A program made the translations under genes and the position numbers. A stretch of DNA of 64,000 nucleotides from Myotis daubentonii (Eukaryota; Chordata; Mammalia; Chiroptera; Vespertilionidae). Location: contig NC_081850.1 of assembly GCF_963259705.1 (NCBI RefSeq), positions 36,607,667-36,671,666 of the forward strand, in the 5' to 3' direction. Positions 1-10,870 of the stretch are shown here, in pieces; positions within the stretch are counted from its first letter, which is position 1; the number at the start of each line of letters is the position of its first letter. The notes under the pieces were generated by a model that was not told where the DNA came from, made no database searches, and saw nothing but the letters and a program-made list of their open reading frames with translations.

Positions 1-76
1 ATTCCTTCTCGAGGACTTTTAATATCTCTTACACTAAGAAAACTTTAAACTGGGAGCATATCTGACTGTGTACATA

Positions 77-200
77 CAGGGGTGGGGAAAAGCAGGTTAC
101 AGGTGTGAGTACATGAAGCACAGAGCTTATTCTTGTATTATTATTTATTATTATAGTATGTATTTTACTGCAGCTGTAAACCTACTTTTGCCCACCCCTG
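77..200. mobile_element. Short MITE with TA target site (Tc/mariner-like)
   Basis: The 124-bp element begins CAGGGGTGGGGAAAAGCAGG and ends with the inverse, CTACTTTTGCCCACCCCTG. It is flanked by TA at 75-76 and 201-202. The interior is AT-rich with TTATTATTA runs and has no coding potential. A second copy of the family is at 37579-37914. Confidence 0.75.
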
Positions 201-379
201 TAGATCTAGGCCGCCACAGAAAAGGTATGCTTTCAGTCGTATTTGGACAGCGTGAAGCGTAGGGAAGGGTACTGAACACAGGAGGCGTCTGGGACACGTT
301 TTAAGTCTGCTCATGGCCAGCCCCCTTTAGGTTTGGGATTTGGATTCTGCTTTTATAACTCTTTCAATGATAAGATCAC

Positions 380-550
380 GCATGGTCGGTATGGCTCAGT
401 GGTTGAGCATCAGCCTATGAACCAGGAGCTCACAGGTTCGATTCCCAGTCAGGGCACATGCCCAGGTTGCAGGCTCCATCCCCAGCAGGGAATGTGCAGG
501 AGGCAGCCAAGCAATGATTCTCTCTCATTAATGTCTCTCTCTGTCTGTCT

Positions 551-593
<43 letters not shown>

Positions 594-711
594 CCTCTCC
601 CATCCTCTCTGAGATCAATTAAAAAATAAAATAAAATAAAATAAATACCAGGATGGCCAAACCATCGCCAGACCAGACACCTCTTGTTTAAAAAAATAAA
701 TAATAATAACA
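380..711 (+). mobile_element. VES SINE with extended 3' tail
   Basis: tRNA-like head (GGCTCAGTGG A-box, GGTTCGATTCC B-box), CT repeat at 553-592 and an A-rich tail. A perfect 10-base duplication, ATAAGATCAC, flanks it at 370-379 and 712-721. Between the first tail (about 620-645) and a second A-rich run (690-711) lie about 45 bases that are not part of other VES copies here. Confidence 0.9.
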
Positions 712-1184
712 ATAAGATCACAGATGTGTGTCTTTGCTCCTGCAGGTCCCAGATGATGGTCTGAAGTGAAATGGGGTCTTAAATAAATGTGAATGGTTTA
801 AAAAACACACACACACAAATTACATTGCATCAGATTATTTCACATGGCTTTTGTTCAAGTCAAGATTCTACCAGTCCAATTTAATATCACGGTTTTCATC
901 CAGGTATTTGTCTTATGTTTCAAGTCATGAACAGTAACTTATCCTGTTGCTGGACTGCCCCCTCCCCACCCCCAGGGACCGGATCTGCCTCTGCACCAGC
1001 AGCTCGCACCCCTGGCTGCTCTGGGTTGGAGTGGGAACTAAAATTCCTCAGGGTAGGGCCACACCTCAGACCACTTTACACATGAGAAACTCTACAGGAT
1101 GGGACCCAGACATCAGAACCACCAGGGTGAACCCAACACCAGCAGGTTGAGAACTGCTTTAACCCTCTCAGAGGTTGGTGTTTT

Positions 1185-1416
1185 TTGTTTTGTTTGGTTT
1201 GTTTTTAATATATTTTATTGATTTTTTGCAGAGAGGAAGGTTGAAGGATAGAGAGTTAGAAACATCGATGAGAGAGAAACATCGATCAGCTGCCTCCTGC
1301 ACAGCCCCTTCTGGGGATGTGCCCGCAACCAAGGTACATGCCCTTGACCGGAATCGAACCCGGGACCCTTCAGTCCGCAGGCCGACGCTCTATCCACTGA
1401 GCCAAACCAGTTTCGG
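1185..1416 (-). mobile_element. VES SINE
   Basis: Reverse-complement copy: T-rich tail, TTTTATTGATTTTTTGCAGA, then inverted B-box and A-box ending at GAGCCAAACC. A perfect 16-base duplication (CAGAGGTTGGTGTTTT) flanks it at 1169-1184 and 1417-1432, so this is a young, complete insertion. Confidence 0.93.
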
Positions 1417-1447
1417 CAGAGGTTGGTGTTTTAATGCCATCTTACTG

Positions 1448-3244
1448 TAGTAGTTCCAAACATGGGATTGGAGGGCCCCTGTCCACACTTCCCTTTCAAG
1501 GGTCAGTAAGATTAAAAGTATTTCCACATTAATGTAAAAATGTTATCTGCCTTTTTCACTGGTGACATATGCAGTGGTGATGGGAGCTGGCGCCTTAGCA
1601 CAAATCAAGGCAGTTCCACCAAAATGCATAGGCACACCTCATCATCATGAAGTAAAGTACTTTTTAAATTCTGCGTCAACGTTGCTTAAAGATGCCCTGG
1701 TGAAGCAGGAAAAAATAACTTCATCAAATCTCTACTTTGGAGTGTGTCTTTTTAAGATTGTGTGACAAGATGGGAAGCACTCATCAAATATTTCTGCTGC
1801 ACACCACAGGGTGACAGTTGTCTTGAAAAGGGCCCCTGTGCAAATGTTTAAGTGAAGACCTAAATTCACTGCTTCTTTTATGGGAACACAGTGGTCAAAA
1901 AAGGGGTTCCATGGAAAGTAGCCACACAGGGTGAACTTATCATAAATTCCTAACTGGGCAGGTTATGGTGGGAGTCAGGCCCCAGGCACATAACTTCTTT
2001 ATGTTTATCTTTACCTTAAACAGGCCCTATCCATTGTTTCTGTGCATCTAGCTTAACACACCTTTGAAATGCCTCTTTTCAGACCTTCAGAAGCATAGCC
2101 ACCCTCAAGAGAGCACATAGGCATTTTAATTATCCTGTAATCCAACTTCATCTTACTTTCTCCCACCTTCACATAATCCTAAATTCCCTCCTTAATTCCA
2201 AATGCACAAAAGAAAACTGCAAAACTGTCATTCTCCAGTGTATCTGAGATCTTGCTTCTTGGCAGTCATCGTCAGTTTTGGCTAAATAAGCTCTTACAGA
2301 AATTTCCTACAGGTTCAAACATTTCTGACATCGACAATGCCATATACTTGAAAAAATGACCGATGAAAAGTATGGTTACTGCGACTTGGGTATCTGGCAC
2401 AATCTTCTCGAAATCAGCATAGTGAGCCTCTCACTTCAAGAAAAACTAACAGCATTTACTGCTATAAGTCTGAGCTTTCAAGTAAAAATTAGAATTCTGG
2501 AAAACTTAGGACCGCTACCATGTGTTTGACAGCTTCCCAATTTAAAGACTCCTTTGATGAGATCAGTAATATATTAATGAGTGGGATAAAGTGATATTTT
2601 GTGATGAAACATGTCAACATTTGGAAAAAATGCATAACTCAGTCAACTAATATTTCCCACATGACCAAAGCATGAGGTTATGAAATCATGCAGGGGTGAA
2701 AGATCCAATCAAAGGGCAGGATGGCTCAATGGGTTTAATTTAACAAAAAGCTCATTAGCATAATTTCAGACTCACTATAACTGTTACAAAATTATTACTT
2801 GTCAAGTTTTGATCTAGTATCAAAGAATAGTCACAGTGATCTGAAAAGGCTACTCAAATCCTTTCCTCCCTTCTCTATTTACTTATGTGAAGCTGAATTT
2901 TCTCCATGTATTTCAATCAAAACAGACTGAAGACAATGTGGGAACCCAGCTGTGTCCTATTAAGCTAGACATAAAAGAGATTTGCAAAAATGTGAAAAAA
3001 TACCACTCTCCTCACTCATTTTTTTTAATATACTTATTTTTCATTAAAATGTTACTTATGTTAACAAGTAGTGGATTTACTATTTTAAAGAAATTAATGA
3101 ATATAGTTTCAATTTCTGAGTCTTAAGTTTCTAATTCATTAAATGTTAACAGCGATAGCCCATAAACAAAAGCTCTTTGAAGTCCTGGATAATTTTTAAG
3201 AGTGTGAAGGGGGGTCCTCTGACTAAAAAGTTTGAGGACCTCTG
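1448..3244 (+). mobile_element. Decayed hAT (Charlie-like) DNA transposon with transposase remnant
   Basis: The left end (TAGTAGTTCCAAACATGGG) and right end (AAAGTTTGAGGACCTCTG) are imperfect inverted repeats of the hAT type. They are flanked by an imperfect 8-base duplication (TCTTACTG / TCTTATGG). A frame at 2887-3010 reads LDIKEICKNVKKYHSPHS, which I recognise as the C-terminal (hATC dimerisation) part of mammalian hAT-family transposases. Stops and frameshifts break the rest. The element is ancient and inactive. Confidence 0.65.
2740..3010 (+). pseudogene. hAT transposase C-terminal remnant
   Basis: Broken coding remnant inside the element at 1448-3244. The recognisable part reads FSPCISIK-like and then IKLDIKEICKNVKKYH, with stops and frameshifts before it. 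Assignment is from memory of hAT-family transposases, not from a search. Confidence 0.5.
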
Positions 3245-3489
3245 TCTTATGGGCTCCTCTCTTTCCAGAAGGACTGATTTCGGAACAATCGGAGTCCAGT
3301 GTCTCATTCTGAGCTAGCTCCCTGAGCTCAGCAATCAGCAATAAAGTCCCAACGGAGATCTCTGGCTTTATCCTTGAACCTGGAACATTCCTTCCAGTGA
3401 GGAAGACATCCACCACTACAAAACATGCCAGGCAGCAGAACCTCAGGCTGAGAAAGCTGGCTCCCAAATCAAACTGCTTGATCTGCTCT

Positions 3490-3645
3490 GCAATCTACTG
3501 CCCCGGGACCTTGGAAAGGGTTACTTAGTTCTGTGCCTCAGTATCTACATGTGCACGAGGGAAATGCTGCTACTTACACCATAGAGAGCAGAGAAACCTG
3601 GTAAGTGCTCAATAAATGCTAGCTATTGTTATTATCACAGTCACA
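3490..3645 (+). repeat. MIR SINE fragment
   Basis: Contains the MIR core pattern: CCTTGG-AAGGGTTACTTAG, then GTGCCTCAGT, then AAGTGCTCAATAAATGCTAG followed by TATTGTTATTATC. Confidence 0.7.
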
Positions 3646-4179
3646 ATACACCGATAACCTTCTCTGCCACCCAGCAAGAGAGCCACCAAGTAACTCTGCA
3701 AAGTCATCCTTGCTCCAAATGTTCATCTTCAGGGTACCGCAGGAGGCCTGGGCTGCACCTGGTGTGACTTCCCGGTGCGAATGAACCTGGGAAGGAGCAG
3801 AACTATCCGCTCCTGGCCTTCTCTGAGGTCAGACAGTAGCCTTGAGTGCAGTCAGTGTGCTATCACTCCCTAAAGTCATAATCAGGAAATGCGGGAACAA
3901 GCTGTTTCTCCCACAAGACAACCATGACGGGGCTATTTTAAACGTCAAACACAAACCTGGCGCCAGGAAAGTACACAACCTCTTCACTGTGTACCTGCCT
4001 CGCCCGGAACCATCTCTGCTTAGTGAGACAAATACAGCCAAGTGCAGAAGAGCTGACCATTCCTTCTCTTCCCCAAACTCCGTCTCCCCCAGCCCCACAC
4101 CTCCTCTTGTGTTCACTTCTGCTTTTGAGAAGTGCAGCTACGGTGCTCCCCTTAAGTAAGCCAGGGATTTTATTTATTT

Positions 4180-4720
4180 GGGGGACTGCTGCTGTTTCAG
4201 GGCTGAACTTTTAGCTCGCTATAAAGTTAATGTGCTATTCAATGTTCATTCCAGGCTAGACTGTGGGGCTGTGTACTTTCTGCCACCCCCGGAAGGCCAT
4301 TATCTGTAATTGCCCATTACCATGCGTAATTATTTCTCCTAGCTTGGTCTGTGACCTCCAGGGTTGCACGCTGTTACAGCTAACTGCTCCGTCTTACCAA
4401 ATCTGTGAAGGAAGCTTTTCTGACCTTTCGTGCTTGTAATGGTATATTCCAAAGCCAACATCGTGTTTTAAAGGCACACTTTTCTCAAGTCAGGAATATT
4501 TCCGATCTCTTCCAGGTGCACCCTTCCTGCCTCCGTGGAGCTTTACCTCCCCTCTAATAATGGGAAAAATAAAGTATAATCAACCCTCCATTATGTGGGA
4601 GCTGATAACCCTTACTGGGAATTATCTGGAGCCCTTTACACTCCCTTTTCTTTGATTTGGTTCTTTAATTGTATCATGCTTTTTAAAGATGGCCACTAGG
4701 AGAAGGTGAAGATGGGAAGG
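4180..4720. promoter_or_regulatory. Candidate conserved non-coding element in intron 2
   Basis: No repeat is recognisable. The block has several homeodomain-type TAAT cores (for example GTAATTGCCCATTACC and GCGTAATTATTTC), a TATCTG/GATAA pair and a CTTTGAT TCF/SOX-like site. It reads like a mammalian developmental enhancer, which would suit the DMRT1 locus. This is inference from texture; alignment to other mammals is needed. Confidence 0.4.
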
Positions 4721-4868
4721 GAAGGGAATAGGGAAAGAGTGAAATATTAAACCTCAAATTCAATATAGATGCTCCCACACTTAGTGTTTTCTGAGTGGAA
4801 GAACTATGTTCAAATCAGTGGTTAAAATGAGATTTGGGGATTCCGTGTACATTTAAAATATTAATTCC

Positions 4869-5086
4869 TGCCCTGACCAGTTTGGCTCAGTGGCTAGAGC
4901 ATCGGCCTGTGGACTGAGGGGTCCCAGGTTCGATTCCAGTCAAGGGCATGTACTTTGGTTGCGGGCACATCCCCAGAAGGGGCTGTGCAGGAGGCAGCTG
5001 ATCAATGTTTCTCTCTCATCGATGTTTCTAACTCTCTATCCCTCTCCCTTCCTCTCTGTAAAAAATCAATAAAATATATTTTAAAA
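4869..5086 (+). mobile_element. VES SINE
   Basis: Complete head (CCCTGACCAGTTTGGCTCAG), B-box GGTTCGATTCCAG and terminal AATAAAATAT tail. TSD AAATATTAATTCC at 4856-4868 and 5087-5099. Confidence 0.93.
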
Positions 5087-5099
5087 AAATATTAATTCC

Positions 5100-5637
5100 A
5101 GAACTGACATCTGGTGATACACCCCAAAGTGTCACTTTCCATTTATCTCACTTTTCCTCATTAGCAGGAAAAGAGAAAAGGGGACGGGGATTGCTGGCTG
5201 TACACATGGGTGCTGAGATGCTCAGCTATTTACTGGCATCTCTGTGTCTCCCTCACCATTGCCTCCTTCGGAAACCCCGCTGCACCACTTAGGTGTGAGG
5301 TTGTGAGATGTACCTCAAAGCTATTATAAGGTTCACAGAAAAGTCTGAAAGAGTGTGAAACCACCTAGTGTCTGTGTGGCCACTAACGGCCCCTGCGCCT
5401 GAGCCTGTCCCACCAGAATCTCCTGTGTGTGCGCTCCCTGCACGTGCCATCGCCAAGTCCCTCCTGCCCCTCCTTCCTTTTGAATAAAGCTCCTCTGAAA
5501 TGAAAAGAAGTAGATTGTAAAAACAAAACCTTGTCCATTCTTTCAATAATCATTTTTACCAAAGGCAGGAAAGGGGAACCATAGAGCAGCTGTACGGCCC
5601 TGAAGGCTCTGCCAACCTAGGCTGTGTGTATATAGAC
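5100..5637. other. Intron 2 sequence with no recognised feature
   Basis: Ordinary mixed-composition sequence; I see no repeat, exon or motif worth naming. Confidence 0.5.
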
Positions 5638-5837
5638 CAGCCGTGGGCAAACTACGGCCCGTTTGAAATGAATAAAACTAAAACTAAAAAAAAAAGACCG
5701 TACCCTTTTATGTAATGATGTTTACTTTGAATTTATATTAGTTCACACAAACACTCCATCCATGCTTTTGTTCCGGCCCTCCGGTCCAGTTTAAGAACCC
5801 ATTGTGGCCCACGAGTCAAAAAGTTTGTCCACCCCTG
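5638..5837. mobile_element. hAT MITE, 200 bp
   Basis: Starts CAGCCGTGGGCAAACTACGG and ends with TTTGTCCACCCCTG. A perfect 8-base duplication, ATATAGAC, flanks it at 5630-5637 and 5838-5845. Size, ends and target site are those of a non-autonomous hAT element; no coding sequence. Confidence 0.88.
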
Positions 5838-5867
5838 ATATAGACACACACATACCTTATCTATATA

Positions 5868-6084
5868 CTAGAGGCCCGATGCACAAAATTCGCGCAAGAG
5901 TAGGCCTTCCTTCCCCCGGCTGCCAGCACCAGCTTCCCTCTGGCACCTGGGACCTGGGCTTCCCTCCGGCTGCCGGCAGGCACCCGGGACCCGGGCTTCC
6001 CTCGCAGCCCCAACTTCTTCCAGAAGCTCATTTAGAAGGATGTCCGGTCTAATTAGCATATTACATTTTTATTATTATAGAAGA
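5868..6084 (-). mobile_element. Non-autonomous Helitron
   Basis: CTAG at 5868-5871 followed by AGGCCCGATGCAC is the reversed 3' end; the right end reads ATTAGCATATTAC...TATAGAAGA, the reversed 5' end. It is flanked by A (5867) and T (6085), as Helitron insertion requires. The inner hairpin has decayed. Confidence 0.8.
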
Positions 6085-6300
6085 TACATAAGGTCATCTG
6101 ATCGCTATGACGTGCACTGACCACCAGGGGGACAGACACTCAATGCACAGGATAGGGCGTCTTTGCTGTCTGGATCCAGCCCGCAGGGATCAGGCCAAAA
6201 CCGGCTCTCCGACATCACCCCAAGGGAACCAGATTGCAAGAGGGCACAGGCCAGGCCCAGGGACCCCACTGGTGCACAGATCTGTGCACCAGGCCTCTAA
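6085..6300 (+). mobile_element. Helitron copy, 5' truncated
   Basis: Begins inside the typical 5' region (GATCGCTATGACGTGCACTG, CCACCAGGGGGACAGACAC). It keeps the 3' hairpin, an 18-base palindrome GTGCACAGATCTGTGCAC at 6272-6289, and ends CTAA at 6297-6300, a mutated CTAG. Confidence 0.75.
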
Positions 6301-6308
6301 TTTATATA

Positions 6309-7057
6309 TCCTATCTAATAAAAGAGAAAAATGGTAATTGGCGTACGACGATACCCTTTTCATTGGCTAATCAGGGCTATATGCAAATTAACTGCCAACT
6401 AAGATTGGCAGTTAACTGCCAACTAAGATTGGCAGTTAACTGCCAACAAGATGGCGGTTAATTTGCATATGTAGGCACAATGCAGGGAGGCGAAAGGGAA
6501 AGCAGGAAGAAGCCCCCTGCCACTGACAGTGATCGGAAACACAGGGGGGAGCTAAGAGCTGGGGGGCAGGGCAAAGGCGGCCCTGGGGCCGCCTTTGCCC
6601 TGCCCCCCAGCCATGATCGGAGAATCAGGCGCCTTTGCCGCCCTGGCCAGTGATAGCAGGAAGTAGGGGTGGAGCCAGCGATGGGAGCTGGGCACGGTCG
6701 AAGCTGGCTGTCCCAGGAGCTAGGGGTCCCTTGCCTGGGCCTAAAGTGGAGCCCACGACTGCGGGGCCGCTGCAGCTGCGGGTCCCCGCTGCCCGGGCCG
6801 GACGCCTAGGCCAGAGGCGTTAGGCCTGGGCAGGGGCGGAGCCTGCAACCACGGGAAGCTGGGGGTCCCCTGCCCAGGCCTGACACCTCTGGCAGAGGCG
6901 TCAGGCCTGGGCAAGGGGCCGATCCTGCGATTGGAGGGTGATGGGGGTCAATGCCTGAGGGCTCCCAGTATGTGAGAGGGGGCAGGCTGGGCTGAGGGAC
7001 ACCCCCCCACCCCCACACACACACCCAGTGCACGAATTTCGTGCACCGGGCCCCTAG
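6309..7057 (+). mobile_element. Non-autonomous Helitron, 749 bp, intact ends
   Basis: Starts TCCTATCTAATAAAAG after A (6308) and ends CTAG (7054-7057) before T (7058). The 3' hairpin at 7028-7046 reads GTGCACGAATTTCGTGCAC. Internally it carries repeated AACTGCCAACTAAGATTGGC units (6384-6450), a 25-base-arm palindrome (6558-6611) and GC-rich internal repeats (about 6700-6930). No Rep or helicase frame is present. Confidence 0.88.
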
Positions 7058-7224
7058 TATATATATAAAAGCCTAAGCGATCATTCAATTGATAGTTATG
7101 ACACGCACTGACCACCAGGAGGCAGACGCTCAACGCACAGGCATGGAAACATGGAACAGACTGATGAATCTCAGAGGGAAGGGGGGAGGGCGGGAAGAGA
7201 TTATCCAAAGATCTTATATGCATA
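7058..7224 (+). mobile_element. Helitron copy, 3' incomplete
   Basis: Typical 5' sequence: TATATATATAAAAGCCTAAG, then ATGACACGCACTGACC and CACCAGGAGGCAGACGC. It runs to CTTATATGCATA, where the next, opposite Helitron begins. No hairpin or CTAG of its own was found. Confidence 0.7.
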
Positions 7225-7645
7225 CTAGAGGCCCAGTGCACGGATTCTTGCACCGGTGGGGTCCCTTGGCCTGGCTTGCAGGATCGGGCCGAAACTGGCT
7301 CTCTAACATCCCCTGAGGGGTCCCTGATTATGAGAGGGTGCAGGCCAGGCTGAGGGACCCCACCGATGAGCAATCTGGGCTGGGGAGGGACGCTGGAGGG
7401 CTCCAGGGCATGTCTGGCCTGTCTCGCTCAGTCCTGATTGGCCCCAGCAGCCAGCTAACCTATTGGTTGGAGCATCTGCCCCCTGGTGGACAGTGCATGT
7501 CATAGCGACTGGTCGACTGCCCCCTGGTGGCCAGTGCACATCATGCAAGTGGTTGAACAGCCTTAGCATATCATTAGCATGCTATGCTTTGATTGGTTGA
7601 ATGGACGACCGGACACTTAGCATATTAGGCTTTTATTATATAGGA
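7225..7645 (-). mobile_element. Non-autonomous Helitron, 421 bp
   Basis: Reversed 3' end CTAG at 7225-7228 with an imperfect hairpin (GTGCACGGATTCTTGCAC). Reversed 5' end AGCATATTAGGC...TATATAGGA finishing at 7645. Flanks are A (7224) and T (7646). It contains two inverted CCCCCTGGTGG motifs typical of this family. Confidence 0.85.
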
Positions 7646-7990
7646 TTCTCTAATATATATGTATATACATGTATACAAGCACACAGATGTATATATCAAT
7701 CATCATCCTAACTGAAAAGACAGTTAAACTATAACTGAAAGAAATGATTACCAAGAACCAAACTGGGCCTGTCAACTAAAACGTTGTCATGGCAACGAAG
7801 AAACAGCACCACAGAAGCCAGGTAACCGGTCACCTTTTCACAACTACAGTCACAGTCCCCTAACATCTTCATTTTCCTCCCCTAGTGACCTGTGTGGTAC
7901 AGATTTTGTCCGTCTTGATCACCAGCAATCTAACAGCTCCCAGAAATTCCGTTTCACAGGAAGGTCGCTAGTATCAAGAACTATTTAGCA

Positions 7991-8830
7991 GCATAGTCGT
8001 CCAGCCCTTATCCATGGGAGATATGGTCCAAGACCACAAGAACCCTACATATACTACATCCTTTCTTACACATACATACCTGATAAAGTTTAATTTATAA
8101 ATTAAGCACAGTAAAGTATGACAACAATAACTAATAAAAAAATGGAATAACTATCCCTGGCTGGCGGCTCGGTGGTTAGAGCGTTGGCCAAGCACGGAAA
8201 GGTCGCTGGTTTGATTCCCCGTCAAGGGCATGAACCTGCAACCCAGGTACATTCTCTGGCCCAGGTAGGGGCATGTTCCAGAGGCGACCAACCCACGGGT
8301 CTCTTACATGGCTGTTTTTTTCCTTCTCTCTCTGTTCCTCTCTCCCTCCCTTCTACTCTCTCTAAAAATCAATGGAAAAAATAATTTCTGGTGAGGATTA
8401 CAATAAAAACCACAACAACACAGAACAATGATAACAAAATACAACAGTACAAGTTCTGTGACTGTGCTTCCTCTCTCATCCGATTGCACTGTCCTCACCC
8501 TCCTTGCAATGATGTGAGATGGTGCAGCGCCGGTGAGGACATGAAGGGAGGTGGGTGACGTAAGCGTTGTGACACAGGCTGCTAGGCACCTGACGACAGT
8601 CACACCTCACGGCTTCTCTGTGGCACATCCCAACTGCCAGCATCACTACCCACGCAGTTGGGGCCATCACTATGTAACATAAGGGTGACTGGAGCACAGG
8701 CGCTGCAATGCCCACAGCGGAGCCGATAACCGGGATGGTGGCTACCACGTGCCTAACAGCGCAGCTGGTGCAGCCGGACAAAGCGTGGTCACATCCCGGG
8801 GGCAGGGGGAGTACCCTCAGAGTGGGGCAC
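7991..8830. mobile_element. Tigger/pogo-class DNA transposon fragment
   Basis: Sequence such as GATAAAGTTTAATTTATAAA, ATTAAGCACAGTAAAG, AATGATGTGAGATGGTG and the ATCCCGGGGGCAGGGG end matches an old mammalian DNA transposon that I recall as Tigger-like. It starts near GTCCAGCCCTTATCCATGGG. A VES SINE splits it at about 8152-8395. Exact family name uncertain. Confidence 0.55.
8152..8395 (+). mobile_element. VES SINE inside the Tigger-like element
   Basis: Diverged subtype: CCCTGGCTGGCGGCTCGGTG head, TTTGATTCCCCGTC B-box, CT-rich part and AAAAATCAATGG tail. Edges resemble an AATGGAATAA / AATGGAAAAA duplication, so boundaries are approximate. Confidence 0.8.
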
Positions 8831-10415
8831 AGCCGAAGCTTTCCAAAGCAAGACCACCGAAGCGGGAGGTCTCTGTCCTCAAACAGCACCTAGGACCCTC
8901 CGAGGGGGCCCGTCGGTGGCCGGTGGGCAGGGTGCACACGCTCTAAAACCGGAGGGCCTGGTGCAGGGCGCCCTCTCTGAGGCAAAGGGTCCCAACCTGC
9001 GCCACACCTGGTACCATCTGTGGCCGGTTCAGCCACCAGCCTCACCTGCTGTTCAAGGTTCTTTCTGTCTCAGGAACAATACTGGATTGGCAAGTAGGAG
9101 AAAGAGATTTTTTTTTTTAAACCACCAATGAGGCAAGGGTCATTATCTAAACAACAAAAATGCATTTACTCCTACAAGCTCACAAGTTTTCAATCTAAGC
9201 TGGTTTCTTTTTCCCGGGAAAGAAAACAACAACATAGGCAGAGCCTCGAGCCTCACCTGGGTGTTCTCCCTCACCCGGACTGGAGACTAGACACCGACCA
9301 GAGGAGCAGCAGGAAGGCTGACGGACGGCAATGCTGTGACAGAGGGTTTCAGAGCTGAAGAGCTGGGCTTAGTGAAAAGACCAGGACGGGTGCTGTCACA
9401 GGAGGGTTCACCAGAAAGTCAACCTCAGGGGACAACAGCTCTTCTTTCACATACGTTGAGCAGTCACTTGCCCCAGAAAGGTCAACTTGTGAGAAGAAAA
9501 AAACGCTCAAAAATGCAACCAATTCATTCATTCATTCATTCACTGAGTGCTCAACTATCTATCTCCAAGGTAAAAAGGGTCACTTCCTCAGGGCATTACC
9601 ACATGCAGAAGCATATGCCTTCAAGTTCAGCTGAGTCTGAAACTAGGAAACCCACCACTGCACAGACTGGGTAGCACTTTATTTACTGCAAGCCCAAATA
9701 CAGACAGGGCAGCTAAAAGAAAACAAGTGTGTAAACCAGGAGAAAAGACAAACAGTGCAGCAGAAAATATGCCACCTTGAGAAAAATGAAGAAAATAATA
9801 AGCAACAGATTATTAAATCCGAAGGCACGGGAAAAGCAAAAATAGGGAGGAGAAACAAAGTCACTGCAGATTAAATATGGAGAGTTTTAAGCCAATTATA
9901 AAAGATCAAAGAGAACAAGAGAGGGGAGGAGTAGCCTTACAAGTAACCGAGATAGGAGACCTTGGGAGAAATATGACCAGGGGGAAATCATTACAGCTTC
10001 CAGTAAAAGTAATCTAGGGATGACTTTAGAGAGAAATTCCCTAGCGACCACTGCTAGCAGAACAGCATGGGGACAGAAATCAAAGAGCTCTTTATTTCAA
10101 AAAGGCACACAGCTCCAGAGGGAAGGTGCTTCCTATGTAGAACACCAAATAGGACTGGCAGAGGGAAATGTGTCAGTGAGAAATGACAGCGCTAGGAAAT
10201 TCGGCGTGGCCTCCCTTACATGCCACCATGGGCAAAGGGAAGCAGCAACAGTTGTGGAAGAGTGTCCCTGAAACTCATCTGGCACTTTATGCTTTACCCC
10301 CAATAAACATCAGACTCCGACCCCTTTGAATAATGTCACCTTCCTCCAAAGTCTCAACCAACACTAACTATCCCAAATTTTACCCAAGAGGAGCTAAACT
10401 GAAAAATGAGCCGCT
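8831..10415. other. Intron 2, no recognised gene or clear repeat
   Basis: Mixed composition with a short (CATT)n run at 9522-9541. Nothing else could be supported. Confidence 0.4.
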
Positions 10416-10625
10416 GCCCTGGCCGGGTGGCTCAGTTGGTTGAAGTGTCGTCCATACACTGAAAGGTTGCGGGTTCCATTCCCAGTCGGGGCACATACCT
10501 AGGTTGTGGGTTCAATCCCCAGGTAGGGCATGTATGACAGGCAACCAATCGATGCTGCTCTCTCTCCCTTCCTCTCTCTAAAATCAATAAAACATATCCT
10601 CAGGTGAGGATTACATTTTTTAAAA
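10416..10625 (+). mobile_element. VES SINE
   Basis: GCCCTGGCCGGGTGGCTCAG head, short CT-rich part CTCTCTCCCTTCC, then AAAATCAATAAAAC and a GGTGAGGATTACA tail seen in one VES subtype. Confidence 0.85.
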
Positions 10626-10654
10626 AAGCTGCTAATGCAAATGTTGCTAACTTT

Positions 10655-10870
10655 TAATTTTACATCACCTTTCATTTATGGAATATTCTGCAATTTACAC
10701 ATATTCTTTCAGATGCTACCCACAATCACTCCATGAGGTTGAGAGAGCTGGAACTACTATCATCCCCAGAGAGGAGCCGGCTGGGGCTTAGAAAGGTGCC
10801 CTGCACAGAGGAATACAGGAGGAGCCGGAGTCAGGATTAAACCCAGGCCTCTGATTCCAGGACTGGTACC
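10655..10870 (-). repeat. MIR SINE (reverse)
   Basis: Reverse MIR pattern: ACTACTATCATCCCCAG, GGAGCCGGAGTCAGGATTAA, ACCCAGGCCTCTGATTCCAG. Confidence 0.7.
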
